From contig NZ_CP064653.1 in NCBI RefSeq assembly GCF_015711015.1, forward strand, positions 2,294,001 to 2,358,000: a stretch of DNA of 64,000 nucleotides, written 5' to 3'. Below the pieces are notes generated by a model. It saw only the letters and a list, made by a program, of their open reading frames with translations, did no database searches and was not told where the DNA came from. The stretch is from Methylomonas sp. LL1 (GTDB lineage Bacteria > Pseudomonadota > Gammaproteobacteria > Methylococcales > Methylomonadaceae). This document shows positions 42,938-52,944 of the stretch, piece by piece. The translations under genes and the position numbers were made by a program. Numbering within the stretch: the first letter of the stretch is position 1; each line of letters starts with the position of its first letter.

Positions 42938-43104
42938 GATTTCTCCTTACGGTTTAAAAAGCTTCCCACCAATGGCGGTGGTGAAGCAAGGATTTGGGAT
43001 GGAATACCCCAAAAACCGGCCATTATAAAATCCGGCAGGATTCTTGCAAAGCTATTTTTTCAAAGTTCGACGGCATCGAGCCGGCTTCAGCGCAATTGCC
43101 GCAT

Positions 43105-44133
43105 TTAAATCGCCAGCCTCTCCATCAAATAACACAAACAATCCTGCCGAATGACTCGCTCATTCGGGGTCAGCATCGACGGCATGATCGAGCGGATAAT
43201 CTGTAATTGCCCCTCTTGTAGCCGGAAAAATTGTTCGGTAATCGGCTTGCCGTCGCTATCCCTGGCAATCAACGGCATTTGCCCACTCTTGACCTCCCCC
43301 AGCACGGTGCCCGGCGTAATCTCGGTGAAATTCATCCTCTCCAAATCGTGGCTCAACAATAAATCGGCACTGTCATCGCTAAAACTGAAACTGGCTTGCT
43401 CGTTGACCGTCACCTGAGCCACGGTATGGTAAACATCCACATCCTGCCTGGCGACTGGCTGCAACGGGAATTCCTGCAAATGCAGACAACTATCGATGAA
43501 CCGGAATGCGTGTTCGACACCCCGCGGCTGATCCGGCCGGCCGCATTCCAAAGTCACCGCCGGGCAAAATTCGGCAAAAGCACCGGATTGCACGCCCTTG
43601 GGATGAGTAAAATACACCAGCAAGCGGCCAAACAACGCCCCTAAATGCAAAAACGTTTCATCCAGTCTGTTGACGCAAGCGTAATGCGGATTCAGGCCGG
43701 TATTGTTATGCACATCGATACTGGCAAACACCCCGCGCCGGCGCATCACCCGGCAAATCCGCCGCGCCCAGGCGGTTTCCGCCGTTTCTTCAATCCTCGT
43801 ACCGGGCCAAATACGATTGAAATCCGGTTGATGATCCAATCGCCGTAGATTGAAGCGCGCGGCCTGAGTATTACCGAAGAACAGCGTCAATCCCCGCGGC
43901 AGGGTTTGATCCCGATATTTCCGTAATAATTCCTGCAATGCCAAAAAGCCGGTAGGCTCATTGCCATGCAGCAGCACCGAGACGAACAGCGTTTCCGAGC
44001 GCTTGCCGGGCAAATGAAACAAGCTAGGTTCGGGAATCAGCCTGTACAGCTGTTCGACAGAAACATCCAACAGGCCGTCGGGCAGGCGGTCGAATTGTTT
44101 TAGTTCGCAGTTAGCGGGTAGAGTCGGCTGCAT
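43105..44133 (-). CDS. astE: Succinylglutamate desuccinylase/aspartoacylase family protein
   Basis: The 342-residue zinc enzyme belongs to the AstE/ASPA branch of the M14-like fold. The metal ligands are in LHGNEPTGFLAL (His and Glu, about residue 55) and in SIDVHNNTG (His, about 137), and the catalytic Glu is in VTLECGRPDQPRG. AstE hydrolyses N-succinylglutamate in arginine catabolism. No other ast genes (astCADB) are near, so the specific substrate is less certain than the family. Confidence 0.8.
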   Translation of the reverse strand: MQPTLPANCELKQFDRLPDGLLDVSVEQLYRLIPEPSLFHLPGKRSETLFVSVLLHGNEPTGFLALQELLRKYRDQTLPRGLTLFFGNTQAARFNLRRLDHQPDFNRIWPGTRIEETAETAWARRICRVMRRRGVFASIDVHNNTGLNPHYACVNRLDETFLHLGALFGRLLVYFTHPKGVQSGAFAEFCPAVTLECGRPDQPRGVEHAFRFIDSCLHLQEFPLQPVARQDVDVYHTVAQVTVNEQASFSFSDDSADLLLSHDLERMNFTEITPGTVLGEVKSGQMPLIARDSDGKPITEQFFRLQEGQLQIIRSIMPSMLTPNERVIRQDCLCYLMERLAI

Positions 44134-44350
44134 GTTTAATTAGGCAAATTGGCTTGCCTCCATTCTATCGATATTTTAACGCCTGAAAAAAATTAGGCTG
44201 AGTTGTTACGACAGCGAGAGCCCAACTTAAAGATCTGCTTGGACGCCGAGGCGTCATTATCATCTAACCTGACTTACGAGCCAGATGATAACCGATATTA
44301 TGCAAAAGCCGTTTTTGTGCCCGCCATCGGACAGGCAGCCCAATTTTCAC

Positions 44351-45793
44351 TTACAGGCTCCAACCCGCAACCGTCTCTCCCTGCCTCTGCCGCTGTAAAT
44401 ACAGCCGAGTCAAACCGCTAAAATCGCCCGGACATTGCTTGATATAGCGCCGCTGCCAGTGGCTGCCGGTTTGTTGGTTGGTGATGCGTTGGCGAATGAT
44501 GCCCAGATAATCATCAATGTCGGAGGCGGCAATGCCCAGCGACTGTAAGCCCTGCTCGGCGCGGGACAGCAGTTCGTTTTGAATCAGAGTTGCCAAGCGC
44601 TGTTTACGCTCGCCGAACCAGATCACATGGCTATCCAAGCCATGGCGAGCGGCCTGATAAAAATTGTCCTTGGCCTGGGAAAATCCCAAATCAGCCTGAC
44701 CCGCCGCGCGTTGGTCGGATAAATTTTTCACCAGGCCGTAAAAAAAAGCGGCATTGGCGATCATATCCAGTACGGTCGGCCCGGCCGCCGGCGTGCGATG
44801 TTCGATGCGTATATGCGGGGTGCCGTCGGCATCGAAACCGACCAAGGGCCGGTTCCAGCGCCAGATGGTGCCGTTATGCAAGCGCAGATGGGAAAAACGC
44901 TCCGCCTCGTCATCAAACGTCTCCGGCAACAACACCGGAAAATGCCGCAGGTTTTCCTGAAAACATTCCAATATCGAATCCCGCGCAAAATCCGAACCGA
45001 AGCTGACCCGATGCAACGGCCCTTCCGTCGCGCCGCGATAGCCGCCGGCGGCGATAGCCTGCTCGAACATCGGGATACGGGTTTCCATCCAAAGGTCCTT
45101 GCCGAACAAATACGGTGCATTGGCGCACACCGCGACCATCGGCGCCGAGGCAATGATGGCCGCGTTATACACATGATGAGCCACGCTCAACGGGCACTGG
45201 ATATGCAGCTGAAACGAAGTGGTGGCGGCCTCCAGCATCACATCGTGATGTTGGACTTTCAAATGCTCATGCCCGCAAATATCCAACAGGATCGGCTTGT
45301 CTCGGGCTTTCAACAACTGCCGATTCAAGGCCCGGTAACGATTCATGTCGGACATATTCGCCAGGTTCAACTCCCGCTGTTGCAGGGTCGGCAAGGTGCC
45401 TATCATCAACAGGTTTACATCCATTTGCCGGGCATGCCGATCGGCTTGCCGCCAGGTATCGGCCAGATTGTCATGCAACAGCCGGAAGGCGCCACCGGTA
45501 ATAGCCACCGGCAGAGTGTTCAGTTCGACATTGAATTTGGCCAGCTCCGCCCCGGCCATTGGATGATTGAAGGAGCGCAAAAAGTCGGCGTTGAGTGGTG
45601 CGGGCCGCATATCGTCATGCAGCAACCAGGCTTCGATTTCGAATCCCGCGACCGGCGGCGCCTCCGAACAAATTCGGTCTTGGATAAAACGGCCGAGCAA
45701 TTCGGTTTCGGCGGCCAAGCGTCGGTAAAAATACTGGAAGTCGGCATCTTGGTACGCCGAGGCGTGAATTTCCTGACCCATGTCGATAACCAT
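44351..45793 (-). CDS. Carboxylate-amine ligase of the glutamate-cysteine ligase (GCS2) family
   Basis: The 480-residue protein contains the GCS2-type ATP-grasp-like core: GFEIEAWLLHDD (metal-binding acids, about residue 50), FNVELNT, TSFQLHIQCP (about 190), NAPYLFGKDLWMETR, RIEHRTPAAGPT (about 330). It resembles YbdK-type carboxylate-amine ligases and may join glutamate to an amine or cysteine; classical gshA is not implied. An alternative start, ATG 45781, is in frame. It is transcribed toward astE with a 217-bp gap. Confidence 0.75.
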   Translation of the reverse strand: MVIDMGQEIHASAYQDADFQYFYRRLAAETELLGRFIQDRICSEAPPVAGFEIEAWLLHDDMRPAPLNADFLRSFNHPMAGAELAKFNVELNTLPVAITGGAFRLLHDNLADTWRQADRHARQMDVNLLMIGTLPTLQQRELNLANMSDMNRYRALNRQLLKARDKPILLDICGHEHLKVQHHDVMLEAATTSFQLHIQCPLSVAHHVYNAAIIASAPMVAVCANAPYLFGKDLWMETRIPMFEQAIAAGGYRGATEGPLHRVSFGSDFARDSILECFQENLRHFPVLLPETFDDEAERFSHLRLHNGTIWRWNRPLVGFDADGTPHIRIEHRTPAAGPTVLDMIANAAFFYGLVKNLSDQRAAGQADLGFSQAKDNFYQAARHGLDSHVIWFGERKQRLATLIQNELLSRAEQGLQSLGIAASDIDDYLGIIRQRITNQQTGSHWQRRYIKQCPGDFSGLTRLYLQRQRQGETVAGWSL

Positions 45794-45863
45794 CCACCAT
45801 CCGACCGGAAAGCTTCAGATAGTAAGTGCGTTAGCGGCAACAGGTCAATCGTTGAAACATACT

Positions 45864-45917
45864 GCGGGAGGAACTTTAGCCTCGGCTGATTAAATCACGG
45901 CTAAAGCCTTTCCTACA
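45864..45917. repeat. REP-like inverted repeat between the ligase gene and fliK
   Basis: The arm GCGGGAGGAACTTTAGCC (45864-45881) and the arm GGCTAAAGCCTTTCCTACA (45899-45917) form an imperfect hairpin. The core ggctaaag also occurs at 12581-12601. It lies close to the fliK stop codon on the minus strand and may mark the end of the flagellar transcript. Confidence 0.55.
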
Positions 45918-45920
45918 TCG

Positions 45921-47279
45921 TCAGGCAAAAAGACTCAACAAACCATTACTGGCAACCGCCCTACCCGCTTCGATTTCATCGACAATATCCTGGGCTTCGT
46001 TGACCGCACCATTGCCAAGACCATCGGCATCGGCGCTACGATTACGACCCTGCTCGCTAGCCATTTGAAAGAACTCGCGCGCGGGCTGGCGTTGATCGGA
46101 CTGCTGTTGCGACACATTGACATCCGCCAGGTTTAACTGTTGACCATTCAACATTTCCCGCAATTTGGGGATAGCGGCCTCAATGGCTTCCTTGACCGCC
46201 ACATTCTGGGCGGTGAAGGCGATACTGGCCTGATCATGGCTGACGTCAACCTTGATCAAGACCGGACCCAAATGCTCCGGATTCAAGCGCAATTCGACCG
46301 ATGGTATCGATTGCTTATGCATCCAGATCAATTTTTCGCCCAACTCCTTATTCCAAGCCGGATCGCCAAAAGACTTGGCCATCTGGGGCTGAGCCGATGC
46401 CGACTCCCCGCGCACCGCGGTATTTAATTTGGCAATATCGGCCGCCGCGCCGGGTAAAGTCTTACTGAATTCCGCACCGTCGACTTGACTGTCAAGCTGG
46501 CTACCCAGTTGCCGACCCAGCGGATTTTCGCCCTTAAAATCCAGATTGGATTTATCCGACTGCGACTTGCCCTCCGCGCCTTCCCTAGCCAACATTGCAC
46601 TGATGCTACGATCAAAGTCCAGAGCCGGATCAGCCGGTTCCGCGGCACTCGCATCGGCCGGACTATTTTTTAACCTAGTTTCCTGGCTCAGGATCTGCGC
46701 CGGTTTTTTGGCGTCCGCCAAAATCCCTGATAATTCGGCATCATCGGCAAGCTGATCGGCCAATTCATCCAACTCGGGTTGCGGCACGCTCACCGGCACC
46801 GGAACGGCGCTATTCATCATCGCAGCCCGATCCAGGGCGGCTTGCTCGGCATCCGACAGCGACGTCTGCTGAGTGTCGGTTTCCAATCCGACACTCGCTG
46901 CCGGCAAGGCCTGCGTATCGGCTTCCAATTGCTGCAATTGCTGCAACACATCAGCCAGGGTCTGCAGAGTGTCTTCGAGATCGATGTCCTGATTGATTTT
47001 GCTTCCGACCGGCAAGTCTTTACCGAACAAGGCGGCAAAATCTTGCAATCCCTGTCTGGCATCGCCGCCGGCCGCCGTTTCGGCCCAATTTTGAATCGCC
47101 GCCAAATCCGGACCTCCGGTGTTGGCGCCGCTAGCCAGATTACCTTGCAATAGGCCCAATTGTTCCATCAGGGCCGAAGTAAATCCGGCCTGATCGCCGT
47201 TAACGCCCCCCTGCTGAAGATTGCCCAGATTTTCCGATCCGGACAATAAGGACAACAAATTCGCACCTTGGACATTCAT
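45921..47279 (-). CDS. fliK: Flagellar hook-length control protein
   Basis: The 452-residue protein has the FliK layout: a low-complexity, Ala/Gln/Asp-rich N-terminal two thirds and the conserved C-terminal Flg_hook domain (about 300-420) with IPSVELRLNPEHLGPVLIKV and IAFTAQNVAVKEAIEAAIP. FliK measures hook length and triggers the export switch from hook to filament substrates. It follows fliJ by 27 bp and is the last gene of the cluster in this window. Confidence 0.88.
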   Translation of the reverse strand: MNVQGANLLSLLSGSENLGNLQQGGVNGDQAGFTSALMEQLGLLQGNLASGANTGGPDLAAIQNWAETAAGGDARQGLQDFAALFGKDLPVGSKINQDIDLEDTLQTLADVLQQLQQLEADTQALPAASVGLETDTQQTSLSDAEQAALDRAAMMNSAVPVPVSVPQPELDELADQLADDAELSGILADAKKPAQILSQETRLKNSPADASAAEPADPALDFDRSISAMLAREGAEGKSQSDKSNLDFKGENPLGRQLGSQLDSQVDGAEFSKTLPGAAADIAKLNTAVRGESASAQPQMAKSFGDPAWNKELGEKLIWMHKQSIPSVELRLNPEHLGPVLIKVDVSHDQASIAFTAQNVAVKEAIEAAIPKLREMLNGQQLNLADVNVSQQQSDQRQPAREFFQMASEQGRNRSADADGLGNGAVNEAQDIVDEIEAGRAVASNGLLSLFA

Positions 47280-47306
47280 GACATTTCTCCCACACTTTTG
47301 CTTAAC

Positions 47307-47759
47307 TTAAGCACTATTAATGCCATCTTTTCTACCCGTTCTGGCGGCCCTGGCATCTTGTTCATTTTGCTCACGCTTGTTTTCTACTTTTTGTTCCTCG
47401 GCCACCGCCAATTCGCTCAGTTTTTCCAAACTTTTGGTCCGCTGGTGACGCTCTTCCCAGGTGCCGCGGGCGCGTTGAAAATCACGTTCATGCTGGATCA
47501 CGGCCTGCCGCTGACCTTCGATGGCTTTATCCAGCTTGTCGGCAAAGGCCCTAAATTCCAGCAACTGACTCACGTTCATGCCGATCTGCTGCCGCTCCGC
47601 TAGCTTGACCTGGTATTCATGCCGATAGGTCTGCAAGTGTTCCAACTGGGTTTGTTGTTCCTGCAATTGTTGCTGGCAACGCCCCATAATTTGCAACGCC
47701 TCTTTTTCCTGACTGACATGCAAATCGACGATAGTTTGCAAACGTTCCGATCGTTTCAT
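47307..47759 (-). CDS. fliJ: Flagellar export chaperone/ATPase regulator FliJ
   Basis: The 150-residue protein is nearly all helical and rich in Glu, Gln, Arg and Lys in heptad order, as expected for the antiparallel coiled coil of FliJ that docks in the centre of the FliI hexamer. The start overlaps the fliI stop (TGATG). Confidence 0.85.
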   Translation of the reverse strand: MKRSERLQTIVDLHVSQEKEALQIMGRCQQQLQEQQTQLEHLQTYRHEYQVKLAERQQIGMNVSQLLEFRAFADKLDKAIEGQRQAVIQHERDFQRARGTWEERHQRTKSLEKLSELAVAEEQKVENKREQNEQDARAARTGRKDGINSA

Positions 47760-49105
47760 CAGCTTGCCAGCAATTGCGACAATTCTTCAAGGCTACGGCT
47801 CATATCGACGGCCTCATCCATGTTCTGCTGCAAAAACTCCAATATGGCCGGATTTTTGGCGATAGCCTTATCGATACGCGGATCGGAGCCGGACCTATAG
47901 GCACCAACACTGATCAAATCCTTGTTTTGTTGATAGGTCGAATACAAACGCCTTAACTCCCGCGCCATCTGCAAATGCTGTTCGTCGACAATATCCGGCA
48001 TCACCCGGCTGATCGAGGCTTCGATATCGATGGCCGGATAATGGCCGGATTCGGCCAGACTTCTGGACAACACCACATGCCCGTCCAACACTCCGCGCGC
48101 CGCGTCGGCGATCGGGTCGTTGGTGTCGTCGCCCTCGGCCAACACGGTATAAAAGGCGGTGATCGACCCGCCTTCAACATCGCCGTTACCGGCCCGTTCC
48201 ACCAGTTGCGGCAGTTTGGCGAACACCGACGGCGGGTAACCCTTGGTAGCCGGCGGTTCGTCGATGGCCAAGGCAATTTCCCGATAAGCCTGGGCATAAC
48301 GGGTCAAGGAGTCCATCAGCAACAACACATCCAAGCCCTGGTCACGAAAATATTCGGCAATACTGGTGGCACGCAAGGCACCATGCACTCGCATCAAGGG
48401 CGAATCGTCGGCCGGCGAAGCCACGACTACCGCCCGTTTCAAGCCTTCTTCACCCAAAATTTTCAATACAAATTCATTGACCTCCCGGCCCCGCTCGCCA
48501 ATCAGACCAACCACGACGATGTCGGCATTGGTGAATTTAGTCATCATGCCCAGCAGTACGCTTTTGCCGACGCCGGTGCCGGCGAACAATCCCATCCGCT
48601 GGCCACGTCCGACACTGAGCACGGCATTGATGGCTCTGACACCAACATCCAGCGCTTCCCTGATCGGTTTGCGCGACAGAGGATTGATGGTGACGCCGGC
48701 CAGCGAGACTTTGGCGTCGGTTTCCAACGGCCCCTTATTATCCAGCGGATTACCCGCGCCATCCAGCACGCGGCCCAACAAGCCAAAGCCTACATTGGCC
48801 AAGCTGTTTTTGCCCATTGGGATCACTCGGCAACCCGGATCCAGGCCGTGGGTGTCGCCGGTCGGCATCAGAAACAAACGCCCACCGGAAAAACCAACCA
48901 CCTCGGCTCCTATGCTTTTACCGCTACTGGTAACGACCTGACACAAGGAGCCGATTGCCGCCCGACAGCCTTCCGCTTCCAGGGTCAAACCCACCATGCG
49001 CGACAACTTGCCTTCGACCACCAGTTCCGGCACGTCCTTCAGTCTTTGCCGGTACGGTTTCAGCCGATCCAGCCAAATAGCACTCCGGTTGACCGACGGT
49101 ATCAT
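47759..49105 (-). CDS. fliI: Flagellum-specific ATPase
   Basis: The 448-residue F1-beta-like ATPase powers export of flagellar substrates. Walker A is GLFAGTGVGKSVLLGMM (about residue 168), Walker B is VLLLMDSLTRYAQ (about 253), and the ATPase alpha/beta signature PAIDIEASISR lies near 340. It overlaps both fliH (4 nt) and fliJ (1 nt). Confidence 0.96.
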   Translation of the reverse strand: MIPSVNRSAIWLDRLKPYRQRLKDVPELVVEGKLSRMVGLTLEAEGCRAAIGSLCQVVTSSGKSIGAEVVGFSGGRLFLMPTGDTHGLDPGCRVIPMGKNSLANVGFGLLGRVLDGAGNPLDNKGPLETDAKVSLAGVTINPLSRKPIREALDVGVRAINAVLSVGRGQRMGLFAGTGVGKSVLLGMMTKFTNADIVVVGLIGERGREVNEFVLKILGEEGLKRAVVVASPADDSPLMRVHGALRATSIAEYFRDQGLDVLLLMDSLTRYAQAYREIALAIDEPPATKGYPPSVFAKLPQLVERAGNGDVEGGSITAFYTVLAEGDDTNDPIADAARGVLDGHVVLSRSLAESGHYPAIDIEASISRVMPDIVDEQHLQMARELRRLYSTYQQNKDLISVGAYRSGSDPRIDKAIAKNPAILEFLQQNMDEAVDMSRSLEELSQLLAS

Positions 49106-49830
49106 CGTGCCGCGTCCTGTTGCCGCTCGCCACCCAACACCGTGGCAATCACCGAAGCCAGCCTTTTTTCCAGCGAGGCGTCGACGGTGGATATTTCGGT
49201 TTCGACGGTACAGCCGCCACGGGTAACCAAGGGATTATCCTGCAATTTCCACGGCGGCGGGTTTTCATCCAGTTTCAAAACCGATCGCACCAATTCCGCA
49301 TCCTCGGGATGTAGGCTTAACGTGATGTGCTGCGAAGCGAGCGGCAATACATTTACCGCCTCGCGGATAACGCCAACGATTTGACCGGGATCGAGTTTTA
49401 TTTCGCGGCGGATGATTTGGCTGGCAATCGCAATCACCAATTTGACCAGTTCATTTTCGACTTCGTCATCCAGGCTCTTGAAGGGTTCGGCCAGCGCACC
49501 CAGCAAGCTGCTCAATTCCGACACCTGTTTCTGCAACAAATGCTGGCTTTCCGCGTAGCCTTTTTTCGTGCCGGCCTCCAGCCCCTGCTTCTCGCCTTGC
49601 TCAAATCCCTGTTTATGGCCTTGTTCGAAACCCTGTTGCCTGCCCAGTTCAAAGGCTTCGTCGTAGGCCTGTTTCTGCATGGCTTCGATTTGCTCGACGG
49701 TCAACACCTGCGTCGCCTGAGCCACTTCGACATTTTCCGAACGCGGCGCGCCGAAATTCTCCAGATCGGTCCAGGTATTCAAGGCCTCCAGTTCGGCCTG
49801 AGAGAACTTGGAAACTTTAGACGAACTCAT
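49102..49830 (-). CDS. fliH: Flagellar assembly protein, negative regulator of FliI
   Basis: The 242-residue protein contains the GxxxG-type helical repeat typical of FliH (FELGRQQGFEQGHKQGFEQG, about residues 60-79) followed by the C-terminal V-ATPase-E-like domain (LVKLVIAIASQIIRREIKLDP...). FliH binds FliI and the export gate. The ATG at 49830 is preferred over 49842. Its 5' end overlaps fliG. Confidence 0.9.
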   Translation of the reverse strand: MSSSKVSKFSQAELEALNTWTDLENFGAPRSENVEVAQATQVLTVEQIEAMQKQAYDEAFELGRQQGFEQGHKQGFEQGEKQGLEAGTKKGYAESQHLLQKQVSELSSLLGALAEPFKSLDDEVENELVKLVIAIASQIIRREIKLDPGQIVGVIREAVNVLPLASQHITLSLHPEDAELVRSVLKLDENPPPWKLQDNPLVTRGGCTVETEISTVDASLEKRLASVIATVLGGERQQDAAR

Positions 49831-50827
49831 CGCCACCGCCACCGCCCAGCGCTATTTCACCGGAATCGGACAACCGTTTGGCAATCGCCAAAATATCCTT
49901 CTGCGCCGCTTCGACTTCGCTGAGACGCGCGGGCGGCGCCGCTTCCAGATCGTCGCGCAACATTTCGGCGGCACGTCTTGACATATTGGCGAAGATTTTG
50001 TCGCGCAAGCCCGTCTCGACTCCTCGCATCGCCAACAGCAACTGGTCGGTCGACACCTCTCGCAACAATGTCTGGATGCCGCGATCGTCGACATTGATCA
50101 GATCGGCGAACACAAACATCTTGTCTTGAATACGTTGCGCCAGATCCGAATTGTTCTCGTTGACGTCCTGCATCATCGGTTCGCTGATCGCGCTCTCGAT
50201 GAAGTTGAGGATGTTGGCCGCCGCTTCGATACCTCCGATTTGCGAGGATTTGACCCCATCGCTGCCGGTAAGCTGTTTTTCCATGATGTCGTCCAGCTCG
50301 CGCAACGCGGCCGGCTGCACACCTTCCAGCGTGGCAATCCGCATCAGAATGTCCGAACGCATGTTTTGCGGCAACAGCGTCAATACATCGGCGGCCTGGT
50401 CCGGATCCAGCAAGGACAGGATGATGGAAATGATTTGCGGATGTTCGATCCGGATCAGATCGGCAATGGACCGGGTATCCATCCATTTCAACTGATCGAT
50501 ACCCTTGCTGTTGGCGCCCAACAGAATCCGGTCGATGATGCTGCCGGCCTTGTCCGCGCCCAGCGCATTGGTCAGCATGTTGCGGATATACTCGTCGGAA
50601 TCCAGCCCCAGACCGGTTTCGTTTTTGATCTCGATGATAAACTCTTCCAACACTTCATCCACCATCGACGATGAAATTGGCCCAAGTTGCGCCATGGTCG
50701 ATCCGACCAGTTGCACTTCCTTGGGCCCCATGTGCTTCAACACGCTCGCGGCTCTATCCTGACCCACCGCCAATAACAGCAATGACGCCCGTTGGGAATG
50801 GGATAAATGTTTACTTTCTTCAGCCAT
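49817..50827 (-). CDS. fliG: Flagellar motor switch protein FliG
   Basis: The 336-residue rotor protein has the three armadillo-like domains of FliG: ASLLLLAVGQDRAASVLKHM at the N-terminus binding FliF, EHPQIISIILSLLDPDQAADVL (about 130), and the C-terminal torque domain with FVFADLINVDDRGIQTLLREV (about 237) where the charged residues that face MotA lie. It overlaps fliF by 8 nt and fliH by 14 nt. Confidence 0.96.
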   Translation of the reverse strand: MAEESKHLSHSQRASLLLLAVGQDRAASVLKHMGPKEVQLVGSTMAQLGPISSSMVDEVLEEFIIEIKNETGLGLDSDEYIRNMLTNALGADKAGSIIDRILLGANSKGIDQLKWMDTRSIADLIRIEHPQIISIILSLLDPDQAADVLTLLPQNMRSDILMRIATLEGVQPAALRELDDIMEKQLTGSDGVKSSQIGGIEAAANILNFIESAISEPMMQDVNENNSDLAQRIQDKMFVFADLINVDDRGIQTLLREVSTDQLLLAMRGVETGLRDKIFANMSRRAAEMLRDDLEAAPPARLSEVEAAQKDILAIAKRLSDSGEIALGGGGGDEFV

Positions 50828-52559
50828 CGTCTTTCAACCAAGTTTTAATGACTTGCGCGACCAGTTTAGGGTCTTCGTCTATCAGTTTTTGCACGTATTC
50901 CAGCCGTTTATCGTAACTTTGCGGCGCTTCCAGCAGCAACAAATCCTCGGCGCCGGCGGAAATACCCATAACCTCGCCGGTTTCCTCGTCCACCCTGACC
51001 GCCACCGGTTTACCGTTTTCATCGAAACGCACCACCCCGCCCATGGCTTCGGCGGCCTGCCTGGCTTCTTCCAGCGCCTTGAGTTGCTCCTCTTTTTCAT
51101 CCTTGCCAATCAAGGTCGCAAATACCGGCCGTAATACCTTGAAGATTATCAACAACAGCACCGCCGCCGCCACCAGCAATTTCATGACATCCAGGAACCA
51201 GGCCCTTTCCCAGAGTGGCTCGGACACGTCTTCCAGAATTTCGGGTGCCTTGAAGGCGACATTGGTAACGGTAACCTGGTCGCCTCGGCTACTATCGTAG
51301 CCCACGGCTTGTTTAACCAAGTCGCGCAGCTGATTCAGATCCTCTTGCGAATAGGGTTGTTGAGTTAGGGCGCCATCCAGATTGATGCGTTTGTCGTCAA
51401 CCACCACCGCCACCGACAATCTACGCAACGCACCGGCCGCCAATCGAGTATGGGTGATGGTTTTGTCCAGCTCGTAGTTACGGGTTGCGCTTTTGCTGCT
51501 GGAACCGGATTCGGCATTTGCCTGTTTTTCCTGTCCACTGGCCACTTCCGGCGCCACGCCGGTGGGCGGCGGCTGATTGGACAATGCACCGGGCACGCCC
51601 TGAACCTTGGATTGAGAATTTAGGTCTTCCTGGGTTTGCTCGCTACGCAAGGCCGGCAGGTCCGGATTGAACATCTCCTGGGTTTTTTCGGTGACGGTAA
51701 AATCGACATCGGCCGAAATTTGCGCCCGCATGCCGTCATTGCCGACCAGCGGCGCCAGAATATTTTCGATGCGTCCGCGCAGGTGCTCCTCGATATTGGT
51801 TTTGTATTCAAATTGCTTGGAGGTCAAGGAAATATCTTCCGACGTTCCCTTGCTATTCAGCAACCGGCCTTTTTGATCGACCACGGTCACCTGACTGGCT
51901 TCCATCAACGGCACGCTGGAAGCGACCAAATGGATAATCGATTCAATTTGCTCTTTTTCCAGCGAGCGACCTTGATACAACTCGACCACCACCGAGGCGC
52001 TGGGCTTTTTGCGTTCGCGCACAAATACCGACTGCACCGGTAGTGCCAGCAACACTCTGGCGGATTTGACGTTTTGGATGGTTTGGATGGTCAAGGCGAT
52101 TTCGCCTTCCAGCGCCCGCTGGAAACGCATCATTTCGACGTTTTTGCTGGAACCGAAACCGTTATCCTTATCCAATAATTCATAGCCCAAGCTGGTACTG
52201 CGCGGTAACCCTTGCGCGGCCAGTTTCAACTTTAATTCACGCACGTCGGTTGCGGGCACCATGATCGCACCCGAGCTGGGTTCGACTTTATATTCCATCC
52301 CCAACTTATCCAGTGCTTCGATGATTTCCGCCGAATCCTTTTCGGCAATGCCGGAAAACAGCAAGTCATAGCTGGGAGCTTGCGCCCACAGCACCACGGC
52401 CAGTCCGATCGCAATACTCACAGCCAAGGCCAATATCAGGCCGATTTGGCGGGCAGCGGATAATTTCATCAGGTTCTTGAAAACCGGATGTTGATTATCG
52501 CCCGACCCAGACTGTTGCGGCTGTGCTTCGACGGGAAAATTATTGTTGGCTTCGCTCAT
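50820..52559 (-). CDS. fliF: Flagellar MS-ring protein
   Basis: The 579-residue protein forms the MS ring in the inner membrane. It has a first transmembrane helix (about 35-56, IGLILALAVSIAIGLAVVLWA), the YscJ/FliF ring-building domains (about 60-230, including YKVEPSSGAIMVPATDVRELKL), a variable central loop, a second helix (about 455-476, KLLVAAAVLLLIIFKVLRPVF) and a cytosolic tail that binds FliG. Complete. Confidence 0.96.
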   Translation of the reverse strand: MSEANNNFPVEAQPQQSGSGDNQHPVFKNLMKLSAARQIGLILALAVSIAIGLAVVLWAQAPSYDLLFSGIAEKDSAEIIEALDKLGMEYKVEPSSGAIMVPATDVRELKLKLAAQGLPRSTSLGYELLDKDNGFGSSKNVEMMRFQRALEGEIALTIQTIQNVKSARVLLALPVQSVFVRERKKPSASVVVELYQGRSLEKEQIESIIHLVASSVPLMEASQVTVVDQKGRLLNSKGTSEDISLTSKQFEYKTNIEEHLRGRIENILAPLVGNDGMRAQISADVDFTVTEKTQEMFNPDLPALRSEQTQEDLNSQSKVQGVPGALSNQPPPTGVAPEVASGQEKQANAESGSSSKSATRNYELDKTITHTRLAAGALRRLSVAVVVDDKRINLDGALTQQPYSQEDLNQLRDLVKQAVGYDSSRGDQVTVTNVAFKAPEILEDVSEPLWERAWFLDVMKLLVAAAVLLLIIFKVLRPVFATLIGKDEKEEQLKALEEARQAAEAMGGVVRFDENGKPVAVRVDEETGEVMGISAGAEDLLLLEAPQSYDKRLEYVQKLIDEDPKLVAQVIKTWLKDDG

Positions 52560-52578
52560 GGCTTAAAAGTATAGCGCT

Positions 52579-52890
52579 CTACATGGGCATACTCATAACA
52601 TCCTTGTAGGCATCCACCAGTTTATTTCGCACCTGTACCATGGCTTGAAAGGAAACACTGGCTTTTTGCGAGGCAATCATCACCTCGGCCAGGCTGACAT
52701 CCGACCGGCCGGTTTCAAAGGCCGTGGCTAATTCAGTGGATGTCTTCTGCGCTTGATTGACCGCTTCGATGGATTGTTTCAGCATCGCGGAAAAATCGCC
52801 GGAATCGTTTTTTACTTCAGACTTGCTACCGGCATCGATAGACATGGCCCGCATCTGGGCCAGCACTTGATTGACATTGATATCTGACAT
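52579..52890 (-). CDS. fliE: Flagellar hook-basal body complex protein FliE
   Basis: The 103-residue protein is the MS-ring/rod junction subunit. The C-terminal half carries the family pattern FETGRSDVSLAEVMIASQKASVSFQAMVQVRNKLVDAYKDVM (residues about 57-98). It is the first gene of the fliEFGHIJK transcript and has a sigma-54 promoter just upstream. Confidence 0.93.
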   Translation of the reverse strand: MSDINVNQVLAQMRAMSIDAGSKSEVKNDSGDFSAMLKQSIEAVNQAQKTSTELATAFETGRSDVSLAEVMIASQKASVSFQAMVQVRNKLVDAYKDVMSMPM

Positions 52891-52925
52891 AATTGTGACT
52901 CTTGCTAGGATATTTTCTATTAACT

Positions 52926-52941
52926 AGCATTTTCCAAGCCA
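52926..52941 (-). promoter_or_regulatory. Sigma-54 promoter of fliE
   Basis: On the minus strand it reads TGGCTTGGAAAATGCT, with GG and GC 10 bp apart. It lies between the fleR stop and fliE, about 35 bp before the fliE start, as expected for a class II/III flagellar promoter driven by FleR or FleQ. Confidence 0.75.
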
Positions 52942-52944
52942 TTT

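Noticed and set aside
44798-45889. 363-codon plus-strand open frame
   Set aside because: It lies opposite the GCS2-type ligase, which has all family motifs; the plus frame looks like a shadow.
47975-49384. 469-codon open frame on the plus strand across fliI and fliH
   Set aside because: It is antisense to two clear flagellar genes, has no conserved motif and arises from the codon bias of the opposite strand.
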